NCBI GenBank assembly: GCA_049694275.1
Contig: JBAVQS010000021.1
Coordinates: 1-18,125 of the forward strand
Reading direction: 5' to 3'
DNA length: 18,125 bases
Source of the DNA: JBAVQS01 sp049694275
GTDB taxonomy: Bacteria > Chloroflexota > Anaerolineae > UBA4142 > SHND01
This document shows positions 1 through 7,353 of the stretch, piece after piece. Position 1 is the first letter of the stretch; each line of letters begins with the position of its first letter. The position numbers and the translations under genes were made by a program. The notes beneath the pieces were generated by a model. The model was not told where the DNA came from and searched no databases. It was given only the letters and a program-made list of their open reading frames with translations.

Positions 1-201
1 GCAGGCCGTCAGCGCGATCGGGACTATTACATTGTCGACGACCGGGCAGAGGCTATTCGTTTTGCCATCCAGCAGCTCGCCCGGCCCGGCGACCTGGTGA
101 TTATGACCGGCAAAGGCCACGAGCGCTCCATGTGCTTTGGCAAAACAGAATATCCCTGGAGCGATCAGGAAGCAGCGATTGCCGCGCTCGAAAAACACTA
201 A
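1..201 (+). CDS. murE: UDP-N-acetylmuramyl-tripeptide synthetase MurE, C-terminal fragment (5' end outside window)
   Basis: Only the last 66 codons are present; the frame is open from base 1 to TAA at 199-201. The fragment reads as the end of a Mur ligase C-terminal domain. A D-R-A-E-A-I-x-F-A-I helix is followed by the strand and loop LVIMTGKGHE and then a W-S-D-Q-E-A segment. The GKGHE motif sits at the same place in MurE, where the usual form is AGKGHE followed by an (F)DDRE-type helix. MurE adds the third residue (meso-diaminopimelate or lysine) to UDP-MurNAc-L-Ala-D-Glu in the cytoplasm during peptidoglycan synthesis. The fragment cannot show which amino acid is used, because the specificity motif lies upstream. 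It is separated by only 15 bp from the methyltransferase gene and is probably co-transcribed with it. Another Mur ligase is possible but less likely given GKGHE. Confidence 0.82.
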   Translation, partial: AGRQRDRDYYIVDDRAEAIRFAIQQLARPGDLVIMTGKGHERSMCFGKTEYPWSDQEAAIAALEKH

Positions 202-216
202 CCCCCCGGACTTCCC

Positions 217-1062
217 ATGCCGCCCAATGTCCTCTCACACTATCAGGTTGCGCCGCTCTTGCAAGCGCGACAACAAGGCCGGGCTGCCGCGACGAGCTCG
301 CTCGATCTGGGCCTGAGCCAGGTCGAGGTCACTCTGACCGCCGACTCTGTCCTATTCCCGGGCGAGATTCGATTAACCTGGGGACAACTCGAACAGGTCG
401 CCCGCGCCGAGAACAACTGCTTTCTCGTCGGCGAGAGCTCGCTCGACAAGATTCAGCGCTTTTCGGAAGAGACCAATCGCCTGTACACTCTATTTCCGAC
501 CGGCGGCGCGCCCACGATGCTCATCTCGGGCATCCCCATGCACCGCATCAAGGACACCGACCCTCACCGGGATACCCTCGCCAAGGTCAAGACGATTGCA
601 CCGCTGACCGGACGTGTGCTCGATACGGCCACAGGGCTGGGTTATACGGCGGTGGCCGCCGCCGCGACCGCCGACGCGGTGATTACCGTCGAGCTCGATC
701 CGACGGCCAGCGAGATTGCCCGCCTCAATCCCTGGTCACAGGCGCTTTTCGACCACCCCAAAATCGAGCGGCGCATCGGCGATAGTTATGACGAGATCGA
801 GACCTTTGCCGACGGGACCTTTTCCCGCATCATCCACGACCCGCCCATGTTCAACCTCGCCGGCGACCTCTATTCGCTCGATTTTTATCGCCAGGCATGG
901 CGCGTCCTCAAACGCGGGGGGCGCATGTTCCACTATATTGGCGATCTGGAGAGTAAATCAGGGCGCAACGTGGTGCGCGGCGTGCTGAATCGGCTCCAAC
1001 AGGCGGGCTTTACGCGCGTGGTGCGCCATCCCGAGGCGTTCGGCGTCGTCGCCTACAAATAA
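217..1062 (+). CDS. Class I SAM-dependent methyltransferase, COG2521-like
   Basis: The 281-residue protein has a Rossmann methyltransferase core in its second half. Motif I is LDTATGLGYTA (about 135-145), the acidic end of strand 2 is VELD (158-161), and the post-IV motif is IIHDPPMF (205-212). An LKRGGRMFHYIG strand and a C-terminal hairpin with VVRHPEAFGVVAYK follow. Combined with the N-terminal region ending in GIPMHRIKDTDP, this resembles the family annotated as predicted archaeal methyltransferase (COG2521), also seen in some bacteria. The DPPMF motif resembles the D/N-PP-Y/F loops of N-methyltransferases, so a nucleic-acid or small-molecule N-methylation is possible; the substrate is unknown. 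No signal peptide or membrane segment is present. The ATG at 217 is 15 bp behind murE and has no clear Shine-Dalgarno. Its stop codon lies inside the A-run that serves the converging terminator. Confidence 0.78.
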   Translation: MPPNVLSHYQVAPLLQARQQGRAAATSSLDLGLSQVEVTLTADSVLFPGEIRLTWGQLEQVARAENNCFLVGESSLDKIQRFSEETNRLYTLFPTGGAPTMLISGIPMHRIKDTDPHRDTLAKVKTIAPLTGRVLDTATGLGYTAVAAAATADAVITVELDPTASEIARLNPWSQALFDHPKIERRIGDSYDEIETFADGTFSRIIHDPPMFNLAGDLYSLDFYRQAWRVLKRGGRMFHYIGDLESKSGRNVVRGVLNRLQQAGFTRVVRHPEAFGVVAYK

Positions 1063-1064
1063 AA

Positions 1065-1086
1065 AATCCCCCTGCGCAGGGGGATT
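1065..1086 (-). terminator. Rho-independent terminator of the homoserine dehydrogenase unit
   Basis: A 22-bp perfect palindrome with 11-bp arms AATCCCCCTGC / GCAGGGGGATT lies between two converging genes. Read on the minus strand, the stem is followed by a T run (complement of the A run at 1061-1066), as expected for intrinsic termination after homoserine dehydrogenase. On the plus strand only TT and CCAC follow, so it should stop plus-strand transcription less well. Confidence 0.8.
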
Positions 1087-1107
1087 CCACAAGCAAGACT
1101 TGCCCGA

Positions 1108-2151
1108 TCAAGCGACGGAGGCATTGACCATGTCGCGCAGCACGGCCGCCGCCGTCGGATATGGATCGCGCTCCTCAATCAGGCTCAGGATCGTGCCATT
1201 GATGTCGGTGTGATACACGATGCCCATCATCTCGGCTCCGATGCGGGCCAGGGCATGCTGTTGCGGCAAGCGAGTCGGCTTGACGCTCAAGCGGTAATCC
1301 CCCTCCCCGCCGTATATCCGCTCGGCCCGGGCCAGCAGCTTGATGACTTCGCCATGCTCCCGCGCATCCTGGAGCTGCTCCGGGGTCACCCCGCGAATTC
1401 CTTCGACCTCGACATCTTGCAGCCGGGTCGGCTGCCGCAGCACCGCATTGGCAATAATGACCAGCTTATTCGCCGCATCCCAGCCGTCCACGTCCAATGA
1501 CGGATCGGCCTCGGCGTGCCCGACCTCCTGGGCGTGCTTGAGCGCAGCCTCGTACGACCCGCCCTCCAGCATCGTCGTCAGGATATAGTTCGTGGTGGCG
1601 TTCACTACCCCTTCAAATCCCGTAAACTCGCAGGCGCCCAGGTCGCGCCGGCCAATATTCAACGTCGGCAGGCCCCCGGTCACTGTCGCGCTGTACAACA
1701 GCCGGCTCCCCTGCTGCTCGGCCAGCGCGGTCAACTCTTGAAAAGCCAGCACCATCGGCCCCTTGTTGGCCGTGACGACGTTCATCTTGCGCCCGAGCGC
1801 CGTACGGATCAGGCTCAACCCCGGTTCGCCGGTCTGGAGATTGGTTGGCGACAATTCGACCAGCAGGTCGGCGTCGATCGTCTGCAGCAGCTCGTGCGCC
1901 GAAACCGCCGGCGCGCCGGACATCCCGGCTTGAATCTCGGCAATCTTTTTCCCTTGCGCCTTTTGGCCGATCAGCTCGTGCAATTCGGCGCTCTGCCCCA
2001 GCATCCTGGCGCCGCTGCTATCCGCGACGGCGACGACGACCAATTCCAGGCCAAACCGTTCGCGCAGTAAAACCTTCTTACGCTCGACAAGCTCGAGCAA
2101 ACGCCGCCCCACATTTCCCACGCCGACGATAACCGTCTTGACCTGCATCAT
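1108..2151 (-). CDS. hom: Homoserine dehydrogenase, short form without ACT domain
   Basis: This is an NAD(P)-dependent enzyme reducing aspartate semialdehyde to homoserine on the way to threonine, methionine and isoleucine. The N-terminal Rossmann fold carries VGVGNVG (9-15). VTANKGP (126-132) is the conserved cofactor/substrate lysine region. TVTGGLPT (156-163) and the family signature AEADPSLDVDGWDAANKL (213-230), with its conserved Asp residues and Lys229, form the catalytic domain. At 347 residues it ends near the catalytic domain, without the roughly 90-residue ACT domain that gives threonine feedback in longer enzymes. Two ATG codons are in tandem at 2151 and 2148; an AGAGG sits close to the second. 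The upstream gene stops 3 bp before the start, so translation is probably coupled. A hairpin terminator lies 20 bp downstream. Identification is secure. Confidence 0.94.
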   Translation of the reverse strand: MMQVKTVIVGVGNVGRRLLELVERKKVLLRERFGLELVVVAVADSSGARMLGQSAELHELIGQKAQGKKIAEIQAGMSGAPAVSAHELLQTIDADLLVELSPTNLQTGEPGLSLIRTALGRKMNVVTANKGPMVLAFQELTALAEQQGSRLLYSATVTGGLPTLNIGRRDLGACEFTGFEGVVNATTNYILTTMLEGGSYEAALKHAQEVGHAEADPSLDVDGWDAANKLVIIANAVLRQPTRLQDVEVEGIRGVTPEQLQDAREHGEVIKLLARAERIYGGEGDYRLSVKPTRLPQQHALARIGAEMMGIVYHTDINGTILSLIEERDPYPTAAAVLRDMVNASVA

Positions 2152-2154
2152 CCT

Positions 2155-2748
2155 CTAACCCCCAAATAAGCGCTGCCACAGGCTCTTGCCCGCTTCCGCG
2201 CGCAGGGCCGCATCCATACGGTTAATGCGCTGTTCGAGATAGAGGCGGTAATCGCTATCGCGCCGCTTGAGGTCCGACAATTCCTGCTCCATCTTGAGCA
2301 TGCGCTCGCGCAGCTTGGCGTTCTCTTCCTTGAGATTGAAATTATCCTGGATGATGACGCCGAGCAGGTTGCGATTCACCTGCAGGCTATTCTGAATCGT
2401 CTGCTGATTCTCGATCATGGCACGCAGAGTATCGGTCAGAACATTAAACCCCTGCTGCGCCGAAGCGACCGCCAGTGCGCCGTGCGTCCCCTCGTCCGGC
2501 GCCTCCCCATACCCTGCGTTGCGGAGCTCTGCCGCCGTCTCTTCCAGCGTCATCCCTGCGGCCATGCACTCTTTGATCTGTTTGAGAACGACGGCGTCAT
2601 CTTCCGTAAAACGGCGCGAGCCATCCGGTGAGGCGCTGGCAGCAGAGAGAAACGGCGCAAACTCTTTGGACCAATTCTTGAGCGTTTGCGGCGCAATCCC
2701 AAGCTCGCTCACCACTTCGGCGGCCGATTTATAGTTCATTTCTGGCAT
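2155..2748 (-). CDS. MerR-like HTH protein with long coiled coil and aromatic C-terminal tail
   Basis: The 197-residue protein starts with a MerR-type helix-turn-helix (about 8-27, KSAAEVVSELGIAPQTLKNW) and the accompanying wing, SRRFTEDDAVVLKQI (44-58). A second helical pair follows, with GMTLEETAAEL (65-75). From about 133 to 182 the sequence is a heptad-rich, charged coiled coil (LKEENAKLRERMLKMEQEL). It ends in the short tail KSLWQRLFGG (188-197). MerR regulators usually have a short dimer coil and an effector domain; here no effector domain is visible. The layout is closer to RacA-like or DUF3967-type DNA-binding coiled-coil proteins. Function is unknown: DNA organisation or regulation are possible. 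A GGAG lies 6 bp before the ATG at 2748. The gene is second of three in the ykvA-like/hom unit. Confidence 0.8.
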   Translation of the reverse strand: MPEMNYKSAAEVVSELGIAPQTLKNWSKEFAPFLSAASASPDGSRRFTEDDAVVLKQIKECMAAGMTLEETAAELRNAGYGEAPDEGTHGALAVASAQQGFNVLTDTLRAMIENQQTIQNSLQVNRNLLGVIIQDNFNLKEENAKLRERMLKMEQELSDLKRRDSDYRLYLEQRINRMDAALRAEAGKSLWQRLFGG

Positions 2749-2806
2749 TTAAATCTCCACACAGGGCAAAGGGTACAGGCCGGCGGGGCGTAACCCCTTT
2801 TGGCGA

Positions 2807-3160
2807 TTACTTGTCGTCATCCACGACCTGGTACGTCGCATCCACATATTCATCGCTCTTGGCGCTCGGCGCGACGCCCAGCGCGCGCTGGTGCTCCAGC
2901 ACCACATCCGGCGGGCACATCCCGATAAACCACCGGAGCCCGAGAAAGATCACGCCGATATCATCCAATTGCCCGATCACCGGGAACATATCCGGGATCA
3001 GGTCGATCGGCGAGATCACATACACCGCCGTACCGAGAAGAATCATCTTGGTCACGAGCGGCACCCGGGGATCAAGCATCAATCGCCAGACCAATTGCAC
3101 CCAACGGGCCGCCCGGACCAAAACCCCGACATCGGGCGTATGATCTTTTTGCTGGTTCAT
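2807..3160 (-). CDS. YkvA-family (DUF1232) small membrane protein
   Basis: The 117-residue protein contains the DUF1232 signature in its centre: a hydrophobic helix VTKMILLGTAVYVISPIDLI, then PDMFPVIGQLDDIGVIFLGL. The PxDLIPDxxPxxGxxDD pattern is diagnostic of the YkvA family. The role of the family is not established. The frame opens further upstream at a TTG (3172), but the ATG at 3160 is chosen because GGAGG at 3166-3170 lies 5 bp before it; the TTG itself overlaps that ribosome site. A promoter is centred about 30-55 bp upstream, giving a leader of about 20 nt. It is the first gene of a three-gene unit with the MerR-like gene (58-bp gap) and hom. Confidence 0.88.
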   Translation of the reverse strand: MNQQKDHTPDVGVLVRAARWVQLVWRLMLDPRVPLVTKMILLGTAVYVISPIDLIPDMFPVIGQLDDIGVIFLGLRWFIGMCPPDVVLEHQRALGVAPSAKSDEYVDATYQVVDDDK

Positions 3161-3187
3161 ACTTACCTCCAACGCGACAGCCCGGAC

Positions 3188-3216
3188 ATTCTACCACGCC
3201 GACTGTAAATTCGCAA
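3188..3216 (-). promoter_or_regulatory. Sigma70-type promoter of the ykvA-like/merR-like/hom unit
   Basis: On the minus strand the -35 element is TTGCGA (3211-3216), followed by a 17-bp spacer and the -10 element TAGAAT (3188-3193). The -10 is preceded by TGG, which makes it an extended -10. The predicted start is near 3181, about 20 nt before the ATG at 3160. Spacing and motifs are close to consensus. Confidence 0.65.
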
Positions 3217-3282
3217 AGCACACGCTTTTTTCATCTCTCATCCCGCGCCGCGGGGTGCTGCCCGCTTGCTCCACCTGTTGGC

Positions 3283-4623
3283 CTACCGGCCGGGGCATTC
3301 GGCCACGTCCGGCGTTCCGGCGGCAATCTGCGGCGCATCAAAAAGATGATTCAGCCGGTTGTTGATCTCTTGATAATTGGGCATGAACAACCAGGCCCCC
3401 GCCGGATCGACAAATGGATAGACCGCGGGGTATTCGAGCACCTGGGCATGGATTCGTTCAGGGTGATTGGCAAGGTCCAATTGATAGGCCGTCGGCGCGA
3501 GCCCGGCCATGTCAAACAGCGACAGGTCGGTCTGGACCGAACTGTGTAACTGATCCCACAAGGGCTGGAGCTTGTCCAGCGCATTCAGTTGCAGCCCCTT
3601 TTTCGCAATGGCCCAGAGGACCCGCTGCTGGCGATAATTGCGCGAGATATCGCTCGTCGTATAGCGCGATTGGACATACCGCTTGGCGGTGAGATAGTCC
3701 ATGTGAACGTTACCCGCCGGAATGACAAAGTGTTGCTCGTCAATCGTATCCTCAAGCGGGCATGGAACGTTGATATCGATTCCGCCGAGCGTATCGATGA
3801 TCTTCTGAAAACCGCTAAAATCGATCGCCGCCCAGTGATCGATTCGGATGTCGAATTCGTCGTGCAGCATCTGCTTGACCAGCGCGGCGCCGCCGGCCGG
3901 CCCCTGCTTGATCAAACCATACTGGTACACATAATTGATTCGGAAGGCGTCGTGGTGCGGAATCGCAACGACCAGGTCGCGCGGCAGGCTCAAGAGCGCG
4001 GCGCGATGGTTCGCCTGGTCCAGAAAGAGCACCATCATCACGTCCGTGGAAGGAACCCATGTAGGGTCCCCAATCCGCAGATCAGTCCCCATGAGCAAAA
4101 AGTTCGTCGTGAGATCAATCGCGCGCGGCGTCGGCGTAGGGCCGGAGGTCGGCGTCCAGGTGGCGATCGCCCGTGTCGCAATGGCGTCCAGCGTCTTGAT
4201 CGCGGGAACGGCGGTCTGTGTCAGGTTGGCGTCGCTCAGCACGAGGGGAAAGGTAGGATACGGCGTCCAGGTTTGGGTCGCCGTGGGAGTTGACGTGCGC
4301 GTCGCGGTGGACGTGCTGGTGCTGGTCTGTTCCGGGCTGGGGGTTAACGTTTCGGTCTCAGTCGGCAGCTCTACCCCGACAGGCTCTGCCGGCGCCGTCT
4401 CCGACGCCGATGGCACGCGGGTAGCCGTAGCCGTCAGCGCAACGCCGGCAACCATTGACGGGGATGCGGGGGCCTGTTCGTCGGGCGCAAAAGGGCGCAG
4501 CGTCCCGACGTAAACTCCGCCGGCAATGCAGAGCAACAGGATAACGACGAGCGGTATAATGAATCGCTTCATGATAAGATGAAAAGTATGGAAAGGTGGG
4601 CGGGAGCGGGCCCACCGATTCAT
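3283..4623 (-). CDS. LytR-CpsA-Psr (LCP) family protein
   Basis: LCP enzymes transfer glycan polymers from lipid carriers to peptidoglycan or other envelope acceptors, outside the membrane. Counting from the first ATG, residues about 18-46 form a signal anchor (MKRFIIPLVVILLLCIAGG). A long Ser/Thr/Pro-rich linker (about 50-165) follows, and the LCP domain runs from NFLLMGTDLR to about residue 380. Family residues are visible: the Asp of STDVMM, the Arg of LSLPRDLVVAIP, and the block RYVQSRYTTSDISRNYRQQR with its conserved R, D and RQQ. The start is uncertain. The ATG at 4623 overlaps the thioesterase stop by 4 bp (ATGA); the ATG at 4572 begins MKRFII directly before the anchor and may be the real start. 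Neither has a clear Shine-Dalgarno. About 65 residues follow the domain. Confidence 0.9.
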   Translation of the reverse strand: MNRWARSRPPFHTFHLIMKRFIIPLVVILLLCIAGGVYVGTLRPFAPDEQAPASPSMVAGVALTATATRVPSASETAPAEPVGVELPTETETLTPSPEQTSTSTSTATRTSTPTATQTWTPYPTFPLVLSDANLTQTAVPAIKTLDAIATRAIATWTPTSGPTPTPRAIDLTTNFLLMGTDLRIGDPTWVPSTDVMMVLFLDQANHRAALLSLPRDLVVAIPHHDAFRINYVYQYGLIKQGPAGGAALVKQMLHDEFDIRIDHWAAIDFSGFQKIIDTLGGIDINVPCPLEDTIDEQHFVIPAGNVHMDYLTAKRYVQSRYTTSDISRNYRQQRVLWAIAKKGLQLNALDKLQPLWDQLHSSVQTDLSLFDMAGLAPTAYQLDLANHPERIHAQVLEYPAVYPFVDPAGAWLFMPNYQEINNRLNHLFDAPQIAAGTPDVAECPGR

Positions 4624-5036
4624 TTCAGCATGAGGTCTCTCAAATCCTGAGGAATGGGGACCACACGCCCGGACCGGTCCACGTTCAGGTGCTTTGTGAA
4701 ACCGGTGCAGAGCAGTTGCCCATCGCGTGACACTTCATACTGGATGGTCAACTGGCGACTCTTGATCTCTTTCACCCAGGCGCGAACCGTCACCAGTTCG
4801 CCGTAATGGGCGGGCGCGATATAGCGCAGGCCGGCCTCAGTCACAGGCCAGAACAGGCCGCGGGCCTCGACATCGCGTCCAAAATCCAGGCCGCGCTGCC
4901 AAAAAAACTCACCGCGCGCCACTTCAAACCAGATGAGGTAATTGGCGTTATAGACAATTCCCCCCTGGTCCGTTTCGGCGTAACGCACACGAATCTGTGT
5001 TTCGATGACAGTGCTCACGTGAGAGATAGCAGACAC
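4620..5036 (-). CDS. Acyl-CoA thioesterase, YbgC/4HBT hotdog family
   Basis: The 138-residue protein is a single hotdog domain. The signature RYAETDQGGIVYNANYL contains the catalytic Asp of the YbgC/4-hydroxybenzoyl-CoA thioesterase subgroup and is followed by the central helix IWFEVARGEFFWQRG. The beta strands TEAGLRYIAPAHYGELV and RQLTIQYEVSRDG complete the fold. Members hydrolyse acyl-CoA or acyl-ACP thioesters in the cytoplasm; chain preference cannot be read here. The longest start is GTG at 5036, 1 bp after a 10-bp stem-loop; an in-frame GTG at 5018 is an alternative that leaves the core intact. No Shine-Dalgarno is evident at either. It follows the GT-C-like gene by 40 bp and overlaps the LCP frame by 4 bp. 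Confidence 0.88.
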   Translation of the reverse strand: MSAISHVSTVIETQIRVRYAETDQGGIVYNANYLIWFEVARGEFFWQRGLDFGRDVEARGLFWPVTEAGLRYIAPAHYGELVTVRAWVKEIKSRQLTIQYEVSRDGQLLCTGFTKHLNVDRSGRVVPIPQDLRDLMLK

Positions 5037-5037
5037 A

Positions 5038-5068
5038 AGGCGACAAGCTCTGTCCGATCTTGTCGCCT
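5038..5068 (-). other. Stem-loop between the GT-C-like gene and the thioesterase gene
   Basis: A 10-bp perfect stem (AGGCGACAAG / CTTGTCGCCT on the plus strand) encloses an 11-nt loop. On the minus strand the stem is followed by TTGTGTCTGC, which is only moderately T-rich. It could be a weak terminator or processing site that separates the upstream operon from the thioesterase-LCP pair, or an mRNA structure touching the GTG start. The sequence does not decide. Confidence 0.45.
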
Positions 5069-5076
5069 CAACTGCC

Positions 5077-7353
5077 CTAATGAATTTCTATAGTCGCAAC
5101 CGCAAACGACGCCTCGTCCGTGGGATGGCGCAATCGCAAAACGTGCATCCCGCCGGGTACGAGCCCGGGGGGCAAGGCGAGACGGTAATCGGCCCATCCT
5201 TGCTTCAGCGTCACCTCGCCCAGGCGCCGGCCGTCGACTTCCCATTGTAGCACAACCCCGCTCTTTTCACTGTACCCGCGGAACATCACCGCGGCGGCGT
5301 CACAAGCGGCAGGGGCGGCGGACTCTTCGCACCCCAGGCGGAAATAAACCTCGCTCGCGGCCTCGCGCATATAGCGCCCCTGTTCCCCCTCCACATCAGC
5401 CCGCGGCTCGGTCTGCCACCCCCGTCCGAGATACATCAACGCGGTATCCGAGGTGAGATCAATCTCTTGCGGCCCGGGGCTCTGCGCGCGCCGGTCCAGC
5501 ACATAAGCGCGCACATCCCCTTCCTGGCTCAACGGTCGCGCGCCGAGCGTCTCACGCAGATAGCGGTCGATTGGCGCCACGCTTTCCTGATCTAACCAAT
5601 CGGTGTGCAGGACGACATAGCGCAGTTGAAAGAAATCCGTGACCGCCGCGGCCGCGGCGCGGTCCTCCGCAAGCTGTTCGGGGGTCAGCGGCCCCTCTTC
5701 CGCCCCCTCCAGGACACGCAGGCTGCGGGTGACGATCGGGGTTTGCCGCTGCGCGAAATAGTCCGCAATATCCGGCGCAATCCGGTTGGTATAGGCCCGG
5801 AGCAGCCGCTTGCCGTCCAGCACCTGATACACCTCGGTCGCCGCCGTCGGCCGCCAGTTAAACGTCGGAATCTCCAAAACGGTAAAATCACCTGGGTCGC
5901 GCGCAATCTGCGCATAGACGCCCGGCACGCTCCAGGCCAGCATCGGATAGGGGAGAACGGCCGCTTCGGCCAGGATGACCGCGATGAGGACCCCACTCGT
6001 CCAAACCGGATGAAATCGCGCGGCGAGGACCTGGACACCGGCCCCGGCCAGCACCGCCAGCCCGAGAAACACCATGATTCCATAGCGCATGGGAATGCGA
6101 ATGTGATTGGCGATGGGAATCTCGTGCAGCGCCGCATACGGGAGCGGGATGCCCTGCGCGCTCCCGCCAACATGGAGCACCGGCCCCATAGCCAGGAGCG
6201 CAAAAAACAGAGTCGCGACGATCCAGAACGCGAGCGCACGCGGCCGCCGCCAGGCGCCGATGACGGCCAGCGCCAGCGCCGTCAGCCCGAGGAACGACTG
6301 CCGGTCGGGCGAGAGCTGAGATTCCCCTTCGACATTGACGGCCGCGTTGATCCCTGCCACCCGCGGCGACGGCAGTGCCTGGTAAAGCGAGCTGCGCGCA
6401 TTCGGCAAAATAAAAGAGAGGAGATCATAGGACCGCGCCGCCGAGTACTGAAGCGGGTAGACGCGAATATAGTTTCCCCCCTCGGTCGCGAGGTCCTGCA
6501 CCACCATCACACCCATCGGCGCGGCAATCGCCAACCCCACCACCGCGACCACCGCCGCCGCCCTGAAAGGAACAGCAAATGGAATTTGCCGCCTGAACCC
6601 CAACGCCCTGACGCTCCCCACAACCACCGCCAGCACCCACAGCACGCTAAACAACGCCAGGAAAGCCGCAATCTGAAAATCGATATAGGCGTTCAACCCC
6701 AGCATGATTCCCGCCAGCGCCGCATCGCGCACCCTGCCCCGCCGAGTCGCCCTCAGCAAAAAGAGAACATAGAACGGAATCAGTTCGGTATGATACAGGT
6801 TCGTAAACGCCAGCCCATACCCCAGCCGCAATGCGCAAAAGGCGAACACCACCCCCGCGATACAAGCGGCAAGCTCCGACCGCAGGGAGTCCCTCTGGGG
6901 TAACCGTAGCGAGTCGTTCTGAATTCCGAATTCTGAATTCCGAATTCCAAGAACCTCCCGCGCCAGCAGGTACGTCCCATACGCGGAGAGAACCGTTGCG
7001 GCCAGATAGGTCAGGTTGAACGCGGGAATCAGCCCAAAGGCATACTGGAGCGGGAGCGAGGCAAAGCTTGGCAGAGCGCTGGCCCAGAGCAACTGGGTCG
7101 CGCCGCCGAGGGGATAAAACACATAGTCGTTATGAAAGGGATTGACGCCGAGTTCAATGCTGGACCGCGCCCAGCCCATCGCCCACACATAACTCCAGAC
7201 ATCCCCCTGCACGCCGGCGATGCCGTCGGCCATGTGCAGGACGAGGGGATAGCTCAGCCCGAGCGCCAGCAGCGTATAGAACGTCAGGACCAGCAGATGC
7301 CTGCCGCGGACGCGACTAAAGGGCCGCCGGTCAGCCCAACCGGGCAATCGCAT
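5077..7353 (-). CDS. Large multi-pass membrane protein, GT-C glycosyltransferase-like
   Basis: The 758-residue protein has about 11 membrane segments in residues 20-480, then a soluble C-terminal region. The first external loop holds an acidic motif (VQGDVWSYVW, about 48-57) and a PFHNDYVFYPLGG segment, an arrangement typical of GT-C enzymes that use lipid-linked sugars. The exact family and substrate are unknown. The C-terminal part includes a region with VLEIPTFNWRPTAATEVY and a beta-rich end (about 640-758) that resembles a carbohydrate-binding sandwich. The frame opens further upstream to 7476, but ATG 7353 is chosen because GAGGTGG at 7357-7363 lies just before it. It overlaps the HAD gene by 23 bp, so translation is probably coupled. 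Residues about 137-160 are a repeat-derived insertion between two membrane segments (see repeat at 6874-6947). Confidence 0.8.
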   Translation of the reverse strand: MRLPGWADRRPFSRVRGRHLLVLTFYTLLALGLSYPLVLHMADGIAGVQGDVWSYVWAMGWARSSIELGVNPFHNDYVFYPLGGATQLLWASALPSFASLPLQYAFGLIPAFNLTYLAATVLSAYGTYLLAREVLGIRNSEFGIQNDSLRLPQRDSLRSELAACIAGVVFAFCALRLGYGLAFTNLYHTELIPFYVLFLLRATRRGRVRDAALAGIMLGLNAYIDFQIAAFLALFSVLWVLAVVVGSVRALGFRRQIPFAVPFRAAAVVAVVGLAIAAPMGVMVVQDLATEGGNYIRVYPLQYSAARSYDLLSFILPNARSSLYQALPSPRVAGINAAVNVEGESQLSPDRQSFLGLTALALAVIGAWRRPRALAFWIVATLFFALLAMGPVLHVGGSAQGIPLPYAALHEIPIANHIRIPMRYGIMVFLGLAVLAGAGVQVLAARFHPVWTSGVLIAVILAEAAVLPYPMLAWSVPGVYAQIARDPGDFTVLEIPTFNWRPTAATEVYQVLDGKRLLRAYTNRIAPDIADYFAQRQTPIVTRSLRVLEGAEEGPLTPEQLAEDRAAAAAVTDFFQLRYVVLHTDWLDQESVAPIDRYLRETLGARPLSQEGDVRAYVLDRRAQSPGPQEIDLTSDTALMYLGRGWQTEPRADVEGEQGRYMREAASEVYFRLGCEESAAPAACDAAAVMFRGYSEKSGVVLQWEVDGRRLGEVTLKQGWADYRLALPPGLVPGGMHVLRLRHPTDEASFAVATIEIH
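6874..6947. repeat. In-frame repeat insertion: four GAATTC heptamers plus a paired 14-mer
   Basis: GAATTC occurs four times at exact 7-bp spacing (6921, 6928, 6935, 6942). Beside it lie two related copies of a CCGyAGsGAGTC-type motif (about 6879-6892 and 6903-6915). The 24 codons read in the minus-strand gene as NSEFGIQN followed by two DSLR copies, unlike the surrounding membrane protein. The insert keeps the frame and sits in a loop between membrane segments ending LLAREVLG and starting AACIAGVV. Confidence 0.7.

Noticed and set aside
3242..3254. CCCGC / GCGGG mini-hairpin after the LCP gene as a terminator
   Set aside because: The stem is only 5 bp with a 3-nt loop, and no T run follows on the minus strand.
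5605..6903. Long open frame (432 codons) on the plus strand across the GT-C-like gene
   Set aside because: Its translation is Arg/Gln/His/Pro-rich without domains, a typical antisense shadow in GC-rich DNA. The minus-strand frame has membrane helices and a ribosome site.
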